Positions 1 through 7,011 of a stretch of DNA of 35,505 nucleotides are shown piece by piece. Under the pieces are notes generated by a model. That model saw only the letters and a list, made by a program, of their open reading frames with translations. It had not been told where the DNA came from and searched no databases. Position numbers and translations under genes: made by a program. Every line of letters starts with the position of its first letter. Within the stretch, counting starts at the first letter, position 1. Source of the DNA: Candidatus Obscuribacterales bacterium (GTDB lineage Bacteria; Cyanobacteriota; Vampirovibrionia; Obscuribacterales; Obscuribacteraceae); contig JAIETE010000317.1 of NCBI GenBank assembly GCA_019745505.1, positions 1 through 35,505 on the forward strand, written 5' to 3'.

Positions 1-144
1 GACACACCGTTCATTCGCCAACTGTATGATGATTTCAACATCGAGACAGTTTATGCGAATCGAGCCATCAACAGCAAAGCGGATAAAAGAGGAAGAGTAG
101 CCGAGGTTGCTATCCTCAACTACTCTGCCGATGATTTCAGCTAG
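1..144 (+). CDS. DNA adenine methylase (D12 class), C-terminal end, partial
   Basis: The window opens inside a reading frame that runs 47 codons to TAG at 142-144. It begins D-T-P-F-I-R-Q-L-Y and continues through an R-x-I-N-S-K segment, a K-R-G-R-V-A-E-V stretch and a closing L-N-Y. This matches the end of Dam/D12-class N6-adenine methyltransferases, where the post-catalytic segment reads (S)N-x-D-T-P-x-x-R-x-L-Y and is followed by an I-N-S-x-G/A-x-x-R-x-K/R-V-x-E strand. The catalytic DPPY motif and SAM site lie outside the window, so activity cannot be judged. The gene converges on the minus-strand gene ending at 172, with 27 bases between them. The family call rests on a short segment but the motif order is specific. 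An orphan Dam and a restriction-modification enzyme cannot be told apart here. Confidence 0.75.
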   Translation, partial: DTPFIRQLYDDFNIETVYANRAINSKADKRGRVAEVAILNYSADDFS

Positions 145-171
145 GCTCTGCGACCGGAAGCGCGGGATTTC

Positions 172-1266
172 TCAGCGCCCGACTCTAATAACTACAGGAT
201 GTCCTAATCGCTCGGCTTCTTGCAAAGCCTGCTCGTAAACCTTTATCGGTCCGCCTTTGTCCAATGGCTTTTCCATTGGAGATGGTTCGGAAGGCCTGAG
301 CACTTTACCGTCCGTCGGAATCACCTTTTCCACCACTCCACGCTCGCTATTATCCAATGCATGTTGACGCCGCGTCCGGGCGATATTTCCCAAAGCCTCT
401 TCCGCCGAAACCGAGTGTGGGTTTCCTCCGGGCGCAACGTCAGCCCTTGCCGTCATATTGCCATGCTGATCGAAGCGAATCAGTGATGCCTTATCGCCCT
501 CTGCTTCATTGCTGATTTCAACTCCCTTTTGCCCAATACTTATGTTGATTCCGTAGTCCTTATGCAGTTGTTCACTGATTGCTCGCATGCGTTGAGCAGC
601 TTCTCCACTGGGATTCTGTGCAAATTCCCTGGCTGCTCGCTGAGCGAGATCTCTCATTTGATTCACATCGATGTTACCCGTTTGCGCTGCCTTAAAGGCC
701 GCTTGCATCAACTCTTGCGAGGCTTCGAAGCCTTCGGGAACCGCTTTCGCCATGTCTTTCATTGCATCTTCAAATCTGGCTCGTTTCTCGACTTCCGGTC
801 GCATCCCGTTGAATGAGTCAGGCAATACGCTCAAAGTCTTGGAGATATCTTTTACATCAGCATTGTCCGTTTTTTTCCAATCATTGATTACGGAAATTAC
901 CTTGCCGCCGGAGCGATCCTTGCCCCGCGGCGCTTGAATTTCGCCAAAGCATCCGCCGCCGGACGAAGGGTCGAAGTCGATGACTGGTTTGCCCTGCTTT
1001 GCACCACCTGCGGCACCACCGGCAAGCACTTCGCCTTCTCTGCTTCCAGAACCGGCTATAACTGGCTTCGCTTCAGCGGCATCGAAAATCTCCGGCATGC
1101 CGAAAAATTGTGCTGCCGAATCGACCGCTGTTTTGGCTTGCTCCTTTATCGTAGAGGCAAACTGGGTCAAGTCTTCAAAACTGACCGCGACTTGAGGCGC
1201 CGAATCTTTGGCTGAAACAACTTCTCTATTGTTCTTTTCGGGGGAAGGAGTATCACCTTTAGGCAT
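172..1266 (-). CDS. Unassigned 364-aa protein, paralogue of its upstream neighbour
   Basis: I do not recognise the family. The ATG at 1266 is chosen because GAGG lies about 8 bases upstream. The frame could extend to a TTG at 1353, which has no ribosome site. There is no signal peptide or membrane segment. The N-terminal half is polar and low in complexity, with a Gly/Ala-rich stretch. The C-terminal half (about residues 185-335) contains a helical region followed by Y-G-I-N-I-S-I-G-Q-K-G-V-E-I. That segment aligns with F-G-L-Q-L-S-I-G-P-R-G-L-Y-L in the gene at 1366-2094, including the preceding Met/Ala-rich helix and a following D/E-x-x-G-N/H strand. The two genes lie in the same direction with about 100 bases between them, so they are probably a tandem duplication and may be co-transcribed. 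Function unknown. Confidence 0.7.
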   Translation of the reverse strand: MPKGDTPSPEKNNREVVSAKDSAPQVAVSFEDLTQFASTIKEQAKTAVDSAAQFFGMPEIFDAAEAKPVIAGSGSREGEVLAGGAAGGAKQGKPVIDFDPSSGGGCFGEIQAPRGKDRSGGKVISVINDWKKTDNADVKDISKTLSVLPDSFNGMRPEVEKRARFEDAMKDMAKAVPEGFEASQELMQAAFKAAQTGNIDVNQMRDLAQRAAREFAQNPSGEAAQRMRAISEQLHKDYGINISIGQKGVEISNEAEGDKASLIRFDQHGNMTARADVAPGGNPHSVSAEEALGNIARTRRQHALDNSERGVVEKVIPTDGKVLRPSEPSPMEKPLDKGGPIKVYEQALQEAERLGHPVVIRVGR

Positions 1267-1365
1267 AGTAAAAACCTCATCGTCATGGGTAAAATCGGGA
1301 TGTTGTGAGCTTACGCATGCAGTGTTGCCGGTAGGTTGTCGCCGGCACTTCAAGATTGCAATCGA

Positions 1366-2094
1366 TTAAAAGACAACACGCAGCAGCCTTTCGCTCAGAC
1401 GTTCGAAAACATCTTCTGTTGTGAGCGGCAACGAAAGCTGGTGACCAGGGAGATCTTCATATGCTTCTCCGGCCCAAACATGACCGTTAGCCTCGATGCA
1501 CAGAAATGCGCTCAATTGATCCGGTCCCAGTCCTTCACCGAGATACAGTCCGCGTGGGCCAATCGACAGTTGCAGACCAAAGTTCGCCCAAATAAAGTCT
1601 TTGACTTTCCATCGAGAATCAGCCAATAGTGCTGTTTCACCGCCGGATAGATACATGGTGCGAAGCTGGCGGGCCGCCTTCATCGTCAAGGCGCGCAAAC
1701 TCTTAATATCACCTTCTCCATTGATTATTGAGAGAAATGACTCACTCACGATTTCGCGCGTTCCTCCATCGGGAAGCTCAACTATCAACTCCGTCAAGGC
1801 GCGAACTCTATGTTTGCTGGTTCTGGTGGATTTGCTCTTATTCTCCTGCGAGGATAGGGCTGATCTGCTGTGACGGTAGCCGGTGGCAGGAAAAACCTGG
1901 TCTTTCCCGTAAAGCTCCTCATGTTCTACGGGCGACATGTCGTGTTCATCTGATTTACCGTCTGCGTCATTTCGCTGTTGGCGCCACGGTTTTACTCTCA
2001 ATGGGCCATCGTCCGCCGGCTCGACAGGAACGATACGCCCGGGAGCGATTGTGAGATTCGACTCACTAAAATGTTGATGATTAGGGGTTTTCAT
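1366..2094 (-). CDS. Unassigned 242-aa protein, paralogue of its downstream neighbour
   Basis: Unrecognised protein. The ATG at 2094 follows a GAGGAC about 10 bases upstream. A longer frame from a GTG at 2196 adds 34 Arg/Cys-rich residues that look non-coding. The first 110 residues are hydrophilic and probably disordered. From about residue 115 there is a folded-looking region with an E-L-x-D-G-G-T-x-x strand pair, then G-D-I-K-S-L-R-A-L and F-G-L-Q-L-S-I-G-P-R-G-L, which match the neighbour at 172-1266. No catalytic motif, signal peptide or transmembrane helix is visible. It lies first in a likely two-gene unit. Shared order of motifs supports paralogy, but the function is not inferable. 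Confidence 0.65.
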   Translation of the reverse strand: MKTPNHQHFSESNLTIAPGRIVPVEPADDGPLRVKPWRQQRNDADGKSDEHDMSPVEHEELYGKDQVFPATGYRHSRSALSSQENKSKSTRTSKHRVRALTELIVELPDGGTREIVSESFLSIINGEGDIKSLRALTMKAARQLRTMYLSGGETALLADSRWKVKDFIWANFGLQLSIGPRGLYLGEGLGPDQLSAFLCIEANGHVWAGEAYEDLPGHQLSLPLTTEDVFERLSERLLRVVF

Positions 2095-2763
2095 AGATGC
2101 GCCGTCCTCGTTCGCTGGGCTCGCTAAGCGTCGTCTAAACTTTATGCGGCGACAAGTTGCGCAAAGGTTGCCATCGAAAAATGAGCGAGAACCCACACTG
2201 GGGCGTTTCCCTTAAGCCGCCACCACCGCAGCAAGAATCGCCCAGTCCGGCGCAAGCTGCACGAGGCTGTATGTGATCAGATCTTGTAACAAGCTTTTGC
2301 GATCAAAATAAGCGTCAGTTAGTAATTTATATAAATGCTCATCAGTATTGGCTTTTGCTTATCAATTTATATCTTTACATCAACAAACAGGGGCTTTATA
2401 TCTAACACTTCGGAGAGTAGGTTCTAGATCCACTACCCCATGCTCAATTTTTTCTCGTAAGCCTAAAACCAGGAATACTCCGCACGCACTTCACGCAAGA
2501 AGGCTCGCACTCGCGAGTCGATTGCCGGCGGATTGGAACCGCGCGATTCGAATTCCTGTTGAGCATGGGTCTTTCGCGCCACAACCTGATCTTAAAGAGA
2601 CGGATATCTTTCTGTCTCTGCCACGACGTCTCACTGAGCGGAAAAGCTCGATGTGATGCGTCTAACGAAACCGATTCCGAGGCACTCGTGCATTCACGGG
2701 GGCGCATCGCATGCGCCATTGCGAATTCACTCGAGCCCGGATGAAATTCAAGGAGACTGGGGA
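2095..2763. other. Intergenic region, divergent, with inverted repeats
   Basis: No gene can be supported in this 669-base gap between divergent genes. The left part (2300-2400) is AT-rich, with TATA-like boxes near 2326 and 2366 that could hold promoters. The middle holds nested inverted repeats (2437-2569) and a short hairpin with AGAGAC/GTCTCT arms at 2596-2619. The last 110 bases are open in frame with the next gene, but the strong ribosome site favours a start at 2764. Confidence 0.5.
2437..2569. repeat. Nested inverted repeat, 133 bp
   Basis: CCCATGCTCAA (2437-2447) is the exact reverse complement of TTGAGCATGGG (2559-2569). Inside it, CAGGAAT (2470-2476) pairs with ATTCCTG (2552-2558), which abuts the outer arm. 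The interior also holds the palindrome ACTCGCGAGT near 2510. The arms could close a long RNA hairpin or be the ends of a small non-autonomous element. No flanking target duplication was recognised. Confidence 0.5.
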
Positions 2764-4065
2764 ATGTGGCGAACTGCCTCCATAACCCTAGCAGCCATTG
2801 CGCTTGCGATTGCAGGTGCGATGGTGCTTTTTGCGTCCGGTCCGGTCGATATGACTCAGGACGCATTTCCTCATCGCACCGGTATCGGCATCGCGCTTCC
2901 CGACGCAAAGTACGCTGTCGATGAGAGAGTGACCGAGTACTGGGAAGATCATCGCACGCCGAAAACAACGACTACGCTCTACGACAACGGCGAGCTTAGA
3001 GTCGACACTCATCGCCGCGACGGCACGATCGAAGTCCGCGATTTGTTCTATCCGCAGGACGCGGACACTCAGTCGGGTTCTGGCATTCCGAAAGGTTCTG
3101 GCATTCCGAAAGATTCTGGTATTCCGAAAGATTCTGGTATTCCGAAAGATTCGAATATCTCGATCGGTACGCGGCAATTGAAAGCTCACGCGACAATCGG
3201 TACCGACGGCGTGACGTATTTGACGGACATCGCTTACTACCCAGACGGCAAGAAGCAGCGCAGCGGAATGTTGCGCACCGACAAGTCGTACCAGATCACC
3301 ACCTACTTCGAGGACGGCTTGCACGTTCGTATGAACGAGCTGGTCGGAGCCAAGGGCGAACCGCTCTTCCAATCGATTCTGCGTCTCGACGGCTCGGTTC
3401 AGCAGATGGCCAGACAGAATGAGCAATCCTTCGACGTGACCACATACGACGAACAGGGCAATGCCATCAAGACATCGGCCAGAGCGAAGTATTGGACGCG
3501 GGAGACTACCTACCATGCGGACGGCAAGACCGCCAAAACGGACTTCCTCATGGAGCTGTACAAGACGACCGCGTCTTATTTCGCTGACAACGGACAGCTC
3601 ACTCAGAAGCGCGAGTTCGACAGCTGGCGCATGACGGCGACTTTCTACAAGGACGGCGTGCCGGCTTACAGGCAGACCTGGCGTTTGCTCAACAAGGACG
3701 CGGTCAAGCCGGAGCAGGTGCGAAACTACAGCCTCATTGAAGCTGCAGTGCTCGATGCCGAAGGAAAAGCGAGCTGGCGCGTCACCTTCAACTGGGAGAC
3801 GGGTCTGCCGGCAATGATTGAAAGCGGCATGGACAAAGCGTCACACGACCTGGTGTCGCAAGTGACGCGCAAGTGGTACGGCAAAGACGGTTACCTCGAA
3901 CTCGTACTCGTCAAGCAAGGCGAGTACGGACCCGAGATCAGCAGGCGCGAGTACACGCCGGCTGAAGGGATTCTACCCGACGCGATCCCGGCTTATCTGA
4001 AAGAGCCGGTACCCTTCGAGGTGCCACCAAAACCGGTACCGCCGCAGCCGCCGCCGATGTTCTGA
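2764..4065 (+). CDS. Membrane-anchored YwqK/MORN-2-like repeat protein, copy 1 with hexapeptide repeats
   Basis: 433 aa. The ATG at 2764 is preceded by AGGAG at 2751-2755; the frame is open further upstream but has no comparable site. Residues about 5-24 form a single hydrophobic Ala/Ile-rich helix, either a signal peptide or an anchor, so the bulk is probably outside the cytoplasm. The body carries repeated Y/F-x-x-D-G-x-x strand units (TLYDNGEL, YYPDGKKQ, TYFEDGL, TYHADGK, SYFADNGQ, TFYKDGV), the pattern of YwqK/MORN-2 repeats. At residues 105-128 there are four copies of a six-residue S-G-I-P-K-D/G unit. The C-terminus is proline-rich. It is a paralogue of the next gene, which lacks the hexapeptide insert. 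Such repeat proteins have no defined enzymatic role; binding or wall association is only a guess. Confidence 0.8.
   Translation: MWRTASITLAAIALAIAGAMVLFASGPVDMTQDAFPHRTGIGIALPDAKYAVDERVTEYWEDHRTPKTTTTLYDNGELRVDTHRRDGTIEVRDLFYPQDADTQSGSGIPKGSGIPKDSGIPKDSGIPKDSNISIGTRQLKAHATIGTDGVTYLTDIAYYPDGKKQRSGMLRTDKSYQITTYFEDGLHVRMNELVGAKGEPLFQSILRLDGSVQQMARQNEQSFDVTTYDEQGNAIKTSARAKYWTRETTYHADGKTAKTDFLMELYKTTASYFADNGQLTQKREFDSWRMTATFYKDGVPAYRQTWRLLNKDAVKPEQVRNYSLIEAAVLDAEGKASWRVTFNWETGLPAMIESGMDKASHDLVSQVTRKWYGKDGYLELVLVKQGEYGPEISRREYTPAEGILPDAIPAYLKEPVPFEVPPKPVPPQPPPMF
3076..3147 (+). repeat. Four in-frame 18-bp tandem repeats
   Basis: Four consecutive 18-base units encode (G/D)SGIPK. Copies 1-2 are identical (GGTTCTGGCATTCCGAAA) and copies 3-4 are identical but differ from them (GATTCTGGTATTCCGAAA). 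A fifth partial unit starts at 3148. The pairwise identity suggests recent slippage or two duplication steps. The unit is 18 bp, so copy-number change would keep the frame. Confidence 0.9.
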
Positions 4066-4154
4066 GCCGATTCAGGATAAGCCTCTTCAGGCTTTCCTGA
4101 TGGGTTCACGGCAGACTGATTGGGAGCCTTTACAGTTCCCCGACAAGCAAACCG

Positions 4155-4184
4155 GCGGGCGCCGGGTGAAAGTCTGGTGCCCGC
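4155..4184 (+). promoter_or_regulatory. Stem-loop just upstream of the ribosome site
   Basis: GCGGGCGCCGG (4155-4165) pairs with CTGGTGCCCGC (4174-4184) over 11 base pairs including two G-T pairs, with an 8-base loop. No T-run follows, so it is not a typical terminator. It lies 18 bases before GAGGAG (4203-4208) of the gene at 4215 and could affect translation or mRNA stability between the two paralogues. Confidence 0.45.
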
Positions 4185-4214
4185 TAAATGCAACATGACT
4201 CTGAGGAGTCTCGC

Positions 4215-5435
4215 ATGAAAAATCTAATCGTGATCGCTACCGCGGCGCTGGCTATTGCCGGGGCAGCGGTGATCGCCTTGAACGGTCGGAGTACCGACAT
4301 TCCGGATTTAACGGCGGGCGCTTTTCCTGAGCGCCTGCCGCATTCCCTCGCATTGCCCGACAGCAAAGAGGGGATCAATCTGCGCGTGACGGAACTCTCG
4401 CCTGATCGGATCTTCCCGAAAGACGCCAGTGTCGACTTCAAGAACGGCGACACCGGACGCGAATACCATCGCGACGACGGCACGCTCGAACGCATCGAGG
4501 TGTTCTACAGCACCTTGCCCGACCGTACGTTGCAGCTCAAATGGCGCGCCATCATCGCCGGCGATGGTGTCACCTACGTAAGCGACTCCGCCTTCTGGGC
4601 GGACGGCACTCGCAAGCGCGTTGGCGAACGCCTGACAGACGGCACTTATTCCATCGTAACGTACTTCCAGGACGGCACGACGGAGAATGAGCGCACGCTG
4701 CTCGCCGCCGATGGCTCGGCGCTGTATCACCGTGTCATGACGGAAAAGGGCGTCCTCCTCTACATCGGGGAGAAAACCAAGAAGGGCATCGAAGAGAAAA
4801 CCTTCGCCGAGAACGGAAACCCGGTGAAATACTTCTCCCACTCGATGTTCAGCAGCCACAGAATCGAGTACTACGGCGATACAGGCAAGCCTCGTCTGGA
4901 CGTGAACATGGAATCCACCAAGTTCACGGTCGTCTATTTCGGACCCGATGGCAAGCCCACTCAGAAGCGTGTCATCAGCTTCGGCGGCATGGACGTTTTC
5001 GTCTACGTGAACGGCGTGCCGAAGTACCAGCAATTCTGGCAGCGCATGAATCCTTTCGACGCCAAGAAAGGCGCCGAGAGCGTTTGGCAGCTCTACAGCG
5101 TCGCTCGCATCGACGCAAATGAAAAGCCATACTGGAAGCTGTGGTTCTACACAGGCGCGCAGTACGCCGGCAAGAACATCCCCAACTTCAGCTACGAGTC
5201 GAAGGATGGCTTGCCCACCGAAAACTCCAAGCTGGTCGAGGTCAACACCTACTCCGAAGCCGGCTGCCTGAAGGTGAAAATCCTGCAGGACGCGCAATAC
5301 GGTAACGCCATCGAGAAAACGGCATTCCCGCAAGACCGCGGCTGTTCCACCCTGACGCTGCCGCTCGACCTGATGAAGGAAATTCCGGACCCGGCGCCAA
5401 TCAAAAAGTTGCCTGAGCCGGAGCCGCACTACTAA
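4215..5435 (+). CDS. Membrane-anchored YwqK/MORN-2-like repeat protein, copy 2
   Basis: 406 aa. The ATG at 4215 follows GAGGAG at 4203-4208. Residues about 2-21 are a hydrophobic Ala/Ile/Val helix (signal peptide or anchor). The protein matches its upstream neighbour along its length: an A-F-P segment then L-A-L-P-D-S/A-K, the pair L-K-x-x-A-x-I-x-x-D-G-V-T-Y and T-Y-F-x-D-G, then a x-K-x-T-Q-K-R segment and F-V-Y-V-N-G-V-P. At the position of the neighbour's hexapeptide repeats it has only a short linker. The C-terminus is again rich in Pro and Glu. The two genes are 149 bases apart and probably come from a tandem duplication. The substrate or partner is unknown. Confidence 0.8.
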   Translation: MKNLIVIATAALAIAGAAVIALNGRSTDIPDLTAGAFPERLPHSLALPDSKEGINLRVTELSPDRIFPKDASVDFKNGDTGREYHRDDGTLERIEVFYSTLPDRTLQLKWRAIIAGDGVTYVSDSAFWADGTRKRVGERLTDGTYSIVTYFQDGTTENERTLLAADGSALYHRVMTEKGVLLYIGEKTKKGIEEKTFAENGNPVKYFSHSMFSSHRIEYYGDTGKPRLDVNMESTKFTVVYFGPDGKPTQKRVISFGGMDVFVYVNGVPKYQQFWQRMNPFDAKKGAESVWQLYSVARIDANEKPYWKLWFYTGAQYAGKNIPNFSYESKDGLPTENSKLVEVNTYSEAGCLKVKILQDAQYGNAIEKTAFPQDRGCSTLTLPLDLMKEIPDPAPIKKLPEPEPHY

Positions 5436-5450
5436 GTCGCATGGGTTACT

Positions 5451-5490
5451 TGGACGGAGCGCCGCCATCTCGGCGGCATGAGACCGTCCA
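5451..5490 (+). terminator. Large GC-rich hairpin after the YwqK-like pair
   Basis: TGGACGG (5451-5457) pairs with CCGTCCA (5484-5490), enclosing GCCGCC (5461-5466) and GGCGGC (5472-5477) around a 5-base loop. There is no following T-run, so intrinsic termination would be weak. It could be a 3' stabiliser, or a partial terminator that sets the tetrameric gene run apart from the TerD gene. Confidence 0.45.
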
Positions 5491-5622
5491 GAGAAACCGG
5501 ACCGCGCCAGTTCGCTGAAAAGCGCTTCTTCACCTCTTTCATCGGCGAGGCGAGTAATCTTGCGCCCCGCCGGTGACGTCACACCCGCACAAGAATTCAG
5601 TTTTTCCAAAAGGAGAATGCAC

Positions 5623-6201
5623 ATGGCTATCAGCCTCACCAAATCCGGCGATTCGCACAAGGTCAGCCTCAAGAAGGAAGCCCCGCAGAACATCAAGGTC
5701 AACCTCAAGTGGGAGGCCGCGAAGAAGAGCTGGTTCGGCGGCGGCGGCAATCAGGACCTCGACCTGGGCTGCATGTACGAGCTGGTCGACGGCACCAAGG
5801 GTGTCATCCAGGCGCTGGGCAACCTCTTCGGATCCCGCACCGCCGACCCCTTCATCGCTCTGGACAAGGATGATCGCAGCGGCGCATCCGCCGACGGCGA
5901 GAACCTCGAGATCCTGCGCCCCGACCGCATCAAGCGCCTCGTCCTTTTCGCCTACTTCTACGAAGGCTCGTCCGATTTCGCCAAGCTGAAGACGCGCGTC
6001 ACCATGGCGGTGACGGGTGCCGACACGGTGACGATCGACCTGAACAACTCCGAGAGCGGCAAGACCTTCTGCGCCCTTGCGCAGGTCTCCGTCAAGGACG
6101 GTCAGATCTCGCTCACCAAGGAGGAGCGGTATTTCGCCGGCCATCGCGAGTGCGATGCCAACTACGGCTTCGGCTTCAACTGGACGACCGGCAGCAAGTA
6201 A
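5623..6201 (+). CDS. TerD-family (tellurium resistance/stress) protein
   Basis: 192 aa, the usual length for a TerD domain. The ATG at 5623 has AGGAG (5611-5615) at normal spacing; the ATG at 5617 is too close to it. Recognition rests on the start M-A-I-S-L-T-K-S-G, then D-L-D-L-G-C-M-Y-E-L, the K-G-V-I-Q-A-L-G strand, L-D-K-D-D-R-S-G and G-E-N-L, and F-A-Y-F-Y-E-G. The acidic D-x-D and D-D-R-S-G positions are the Ca2+-binding loops known in TerD structures. The C-terminal ERYFAGHRECDANYGFGF is also typical. Codons are strongly GC-biased, suggesting high expression. Ter proteins are cytoplasmic and linked to phage, colicin and oxidative stress responses. The phosphoesterase that follows fits known Ter neighbourhoods. 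Confidence 0.85.
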   Translation: MAISLTKSGDSHKVSLKKEAPQNIKVNLKWEAAKKSWFGGGGNQDLDLGCMYELVDGTKGVIQALGNLFGSRTADPFIALDKDDRSGASADGENLEILRPDRIKRLVLFAYFYEGSSDFAKLKTRVTMAVTGADTVTIDLNNSESGKTFCALAQVSVKDGQISLTKEERYFAGHRECDANYGFGFNWTTGSK

Positions 6202-6295
6202 TCGGGCGCCGACTGGGGTGGGCATTAGTGTCCGCCCTTCCCTTCCGTCAGCACTCTTGCTGCCGGAGTAAGAGCTGAAAAATGAGGTAACACCT

Positions 6296-6967
6296 ATGAA
6301 ACTGAGACTCGTGCTGATGAGCGATACACATCATCACCCGCTCTCGAAGTGGGTGATTCCGGATGGAGACGTCTTCATCCACAGCGGAGACTTGATGCGA
6401 GGCAAGAAGTTGAAGGCGATCACCGCATTCAACAGCGAGCTGCAGAAGCTTCCGCATAAGCACAAGCTGGTTGTCCCCGGCAATCACGACTGGCCTTTCG
6501 AGCGCCAGCGCGATGCGGCGATCGCCGAGCTGACGGCAGCGACGTACCTGGAAGACAGGGAAATCGTTATCGACGGTGTCAAATTCTACGGCAGCCCCTG
6601 GCAGCCGGAGTATCGGAACTGGGCATTCAACCTGCCTCGCGGCTCGCTCGAGCTGAAGGCAAAGTGGACCGCTATTCCGAATGACGTCGATGTGCTGATC
6701 ACACACACGCCACCTAATACGGTGCGCGACATGGTCCTGCCGCGTGGCGAGCAGGTCGGTTGCGCGCAACTGCGGTGGCGCATGGAAGAGATCTCGCCGA
6801 TCCTCCATGTCTTCGGACACGTGCACGGCGGGCGCGGTGACGAGATGGTCAACTCCACTCTCTGCATCAATGCCGCCAGCACCGACGAAGGGTACAAGCG
6901 GGTGCCTACGGTAATCGTCGTCGACATCGACACCGAGACCCGCACAGCCACCATCGTGCAAATGTAA
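6296..6967 (+). CDS. Calcineurin-like metallophosphoesterase
   Basis: 223 aa. The ATG at 6296 follows a GAGG about 9 bases upstream. All metal-binding motifs are present in order: S-D-T-H (D10, H12), S-G-D (D32), G-N-H-D (62-65), T-H-T-P-P near residue 147, and F-G-H-V-H-G-G near residue 178. The compact size and the T-H-T-P-P and G-S-P-W-Q-P motifs resemble the small MPPED/239FB-type phosphoesterases rather than protein phosphatases. It probably hydrolyses a phosphodiester or phosphomonoester with two metal ions in the cytoplasm, but the substrate cannot be read from sequence. It lies 94 bases after the TerD gene in the same direction, followed by a strong terminator, so co-transcription is plausible. 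Confidence 0.88.
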   Translation: MKLRLVLMSDTHHHPLSKWVIPDGDVFIHSGDLMRGKKLKAITAFNSELQKLPHKHKLVVPGNHDWPFERQRDAAIAELTAATYLEDREIVIDGVKFYGSPWQPEYRNWAFNLPRGSLELKAKWTAIPNDVDVLITHTPPNTVRDMVLPRGEQVGCAQLRWRMEEISPILHVFGHVHGGRGDEMVNSTLCINAASTDEGYKRVPTVIVVDIDTETRTATIVQM

Positions 6968-6973
6968 GCACTT

Positions 6974-7011
6974 GAGACAATCGCGCTTAAAACCCGCGAT
7001 TGTCTCTTTTT
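6974..7011 (+). terminator. Intrinsic terminator after the phosphoesterase
   Basis: A perfect 12-bp stem GAGACAATCGCG (6974-6985) / CGCGATTGTCTC (6995-7006) with a 9-base loop, followed directly by TTTTT. This is a textbook rho-independent terminator, 7 bases after the stop codon. Confidence 0.95.

Noticed and set aside
2540-2560. A GATTCGAATTCC string that recalls a tRNA T-arm
   Set aside because: The flanking bases do not pair as a T-stem and no anticodon or acceptor arm is present.
3076-3147. 18-bp repeats as a CRISPR array
   Set aside because: They are direct contiguous units without spacers and lie in frame inside a coding gene.
4308-5750. 480-aa minus-strand open frame
   Set aside because: It is antisense to the YwqK-like copy 2 and the TerD gene, which have ribosome sites and family motifs; its translation is rich in repeated Val/Leu/Arg as expected of a GC-rich shadow.
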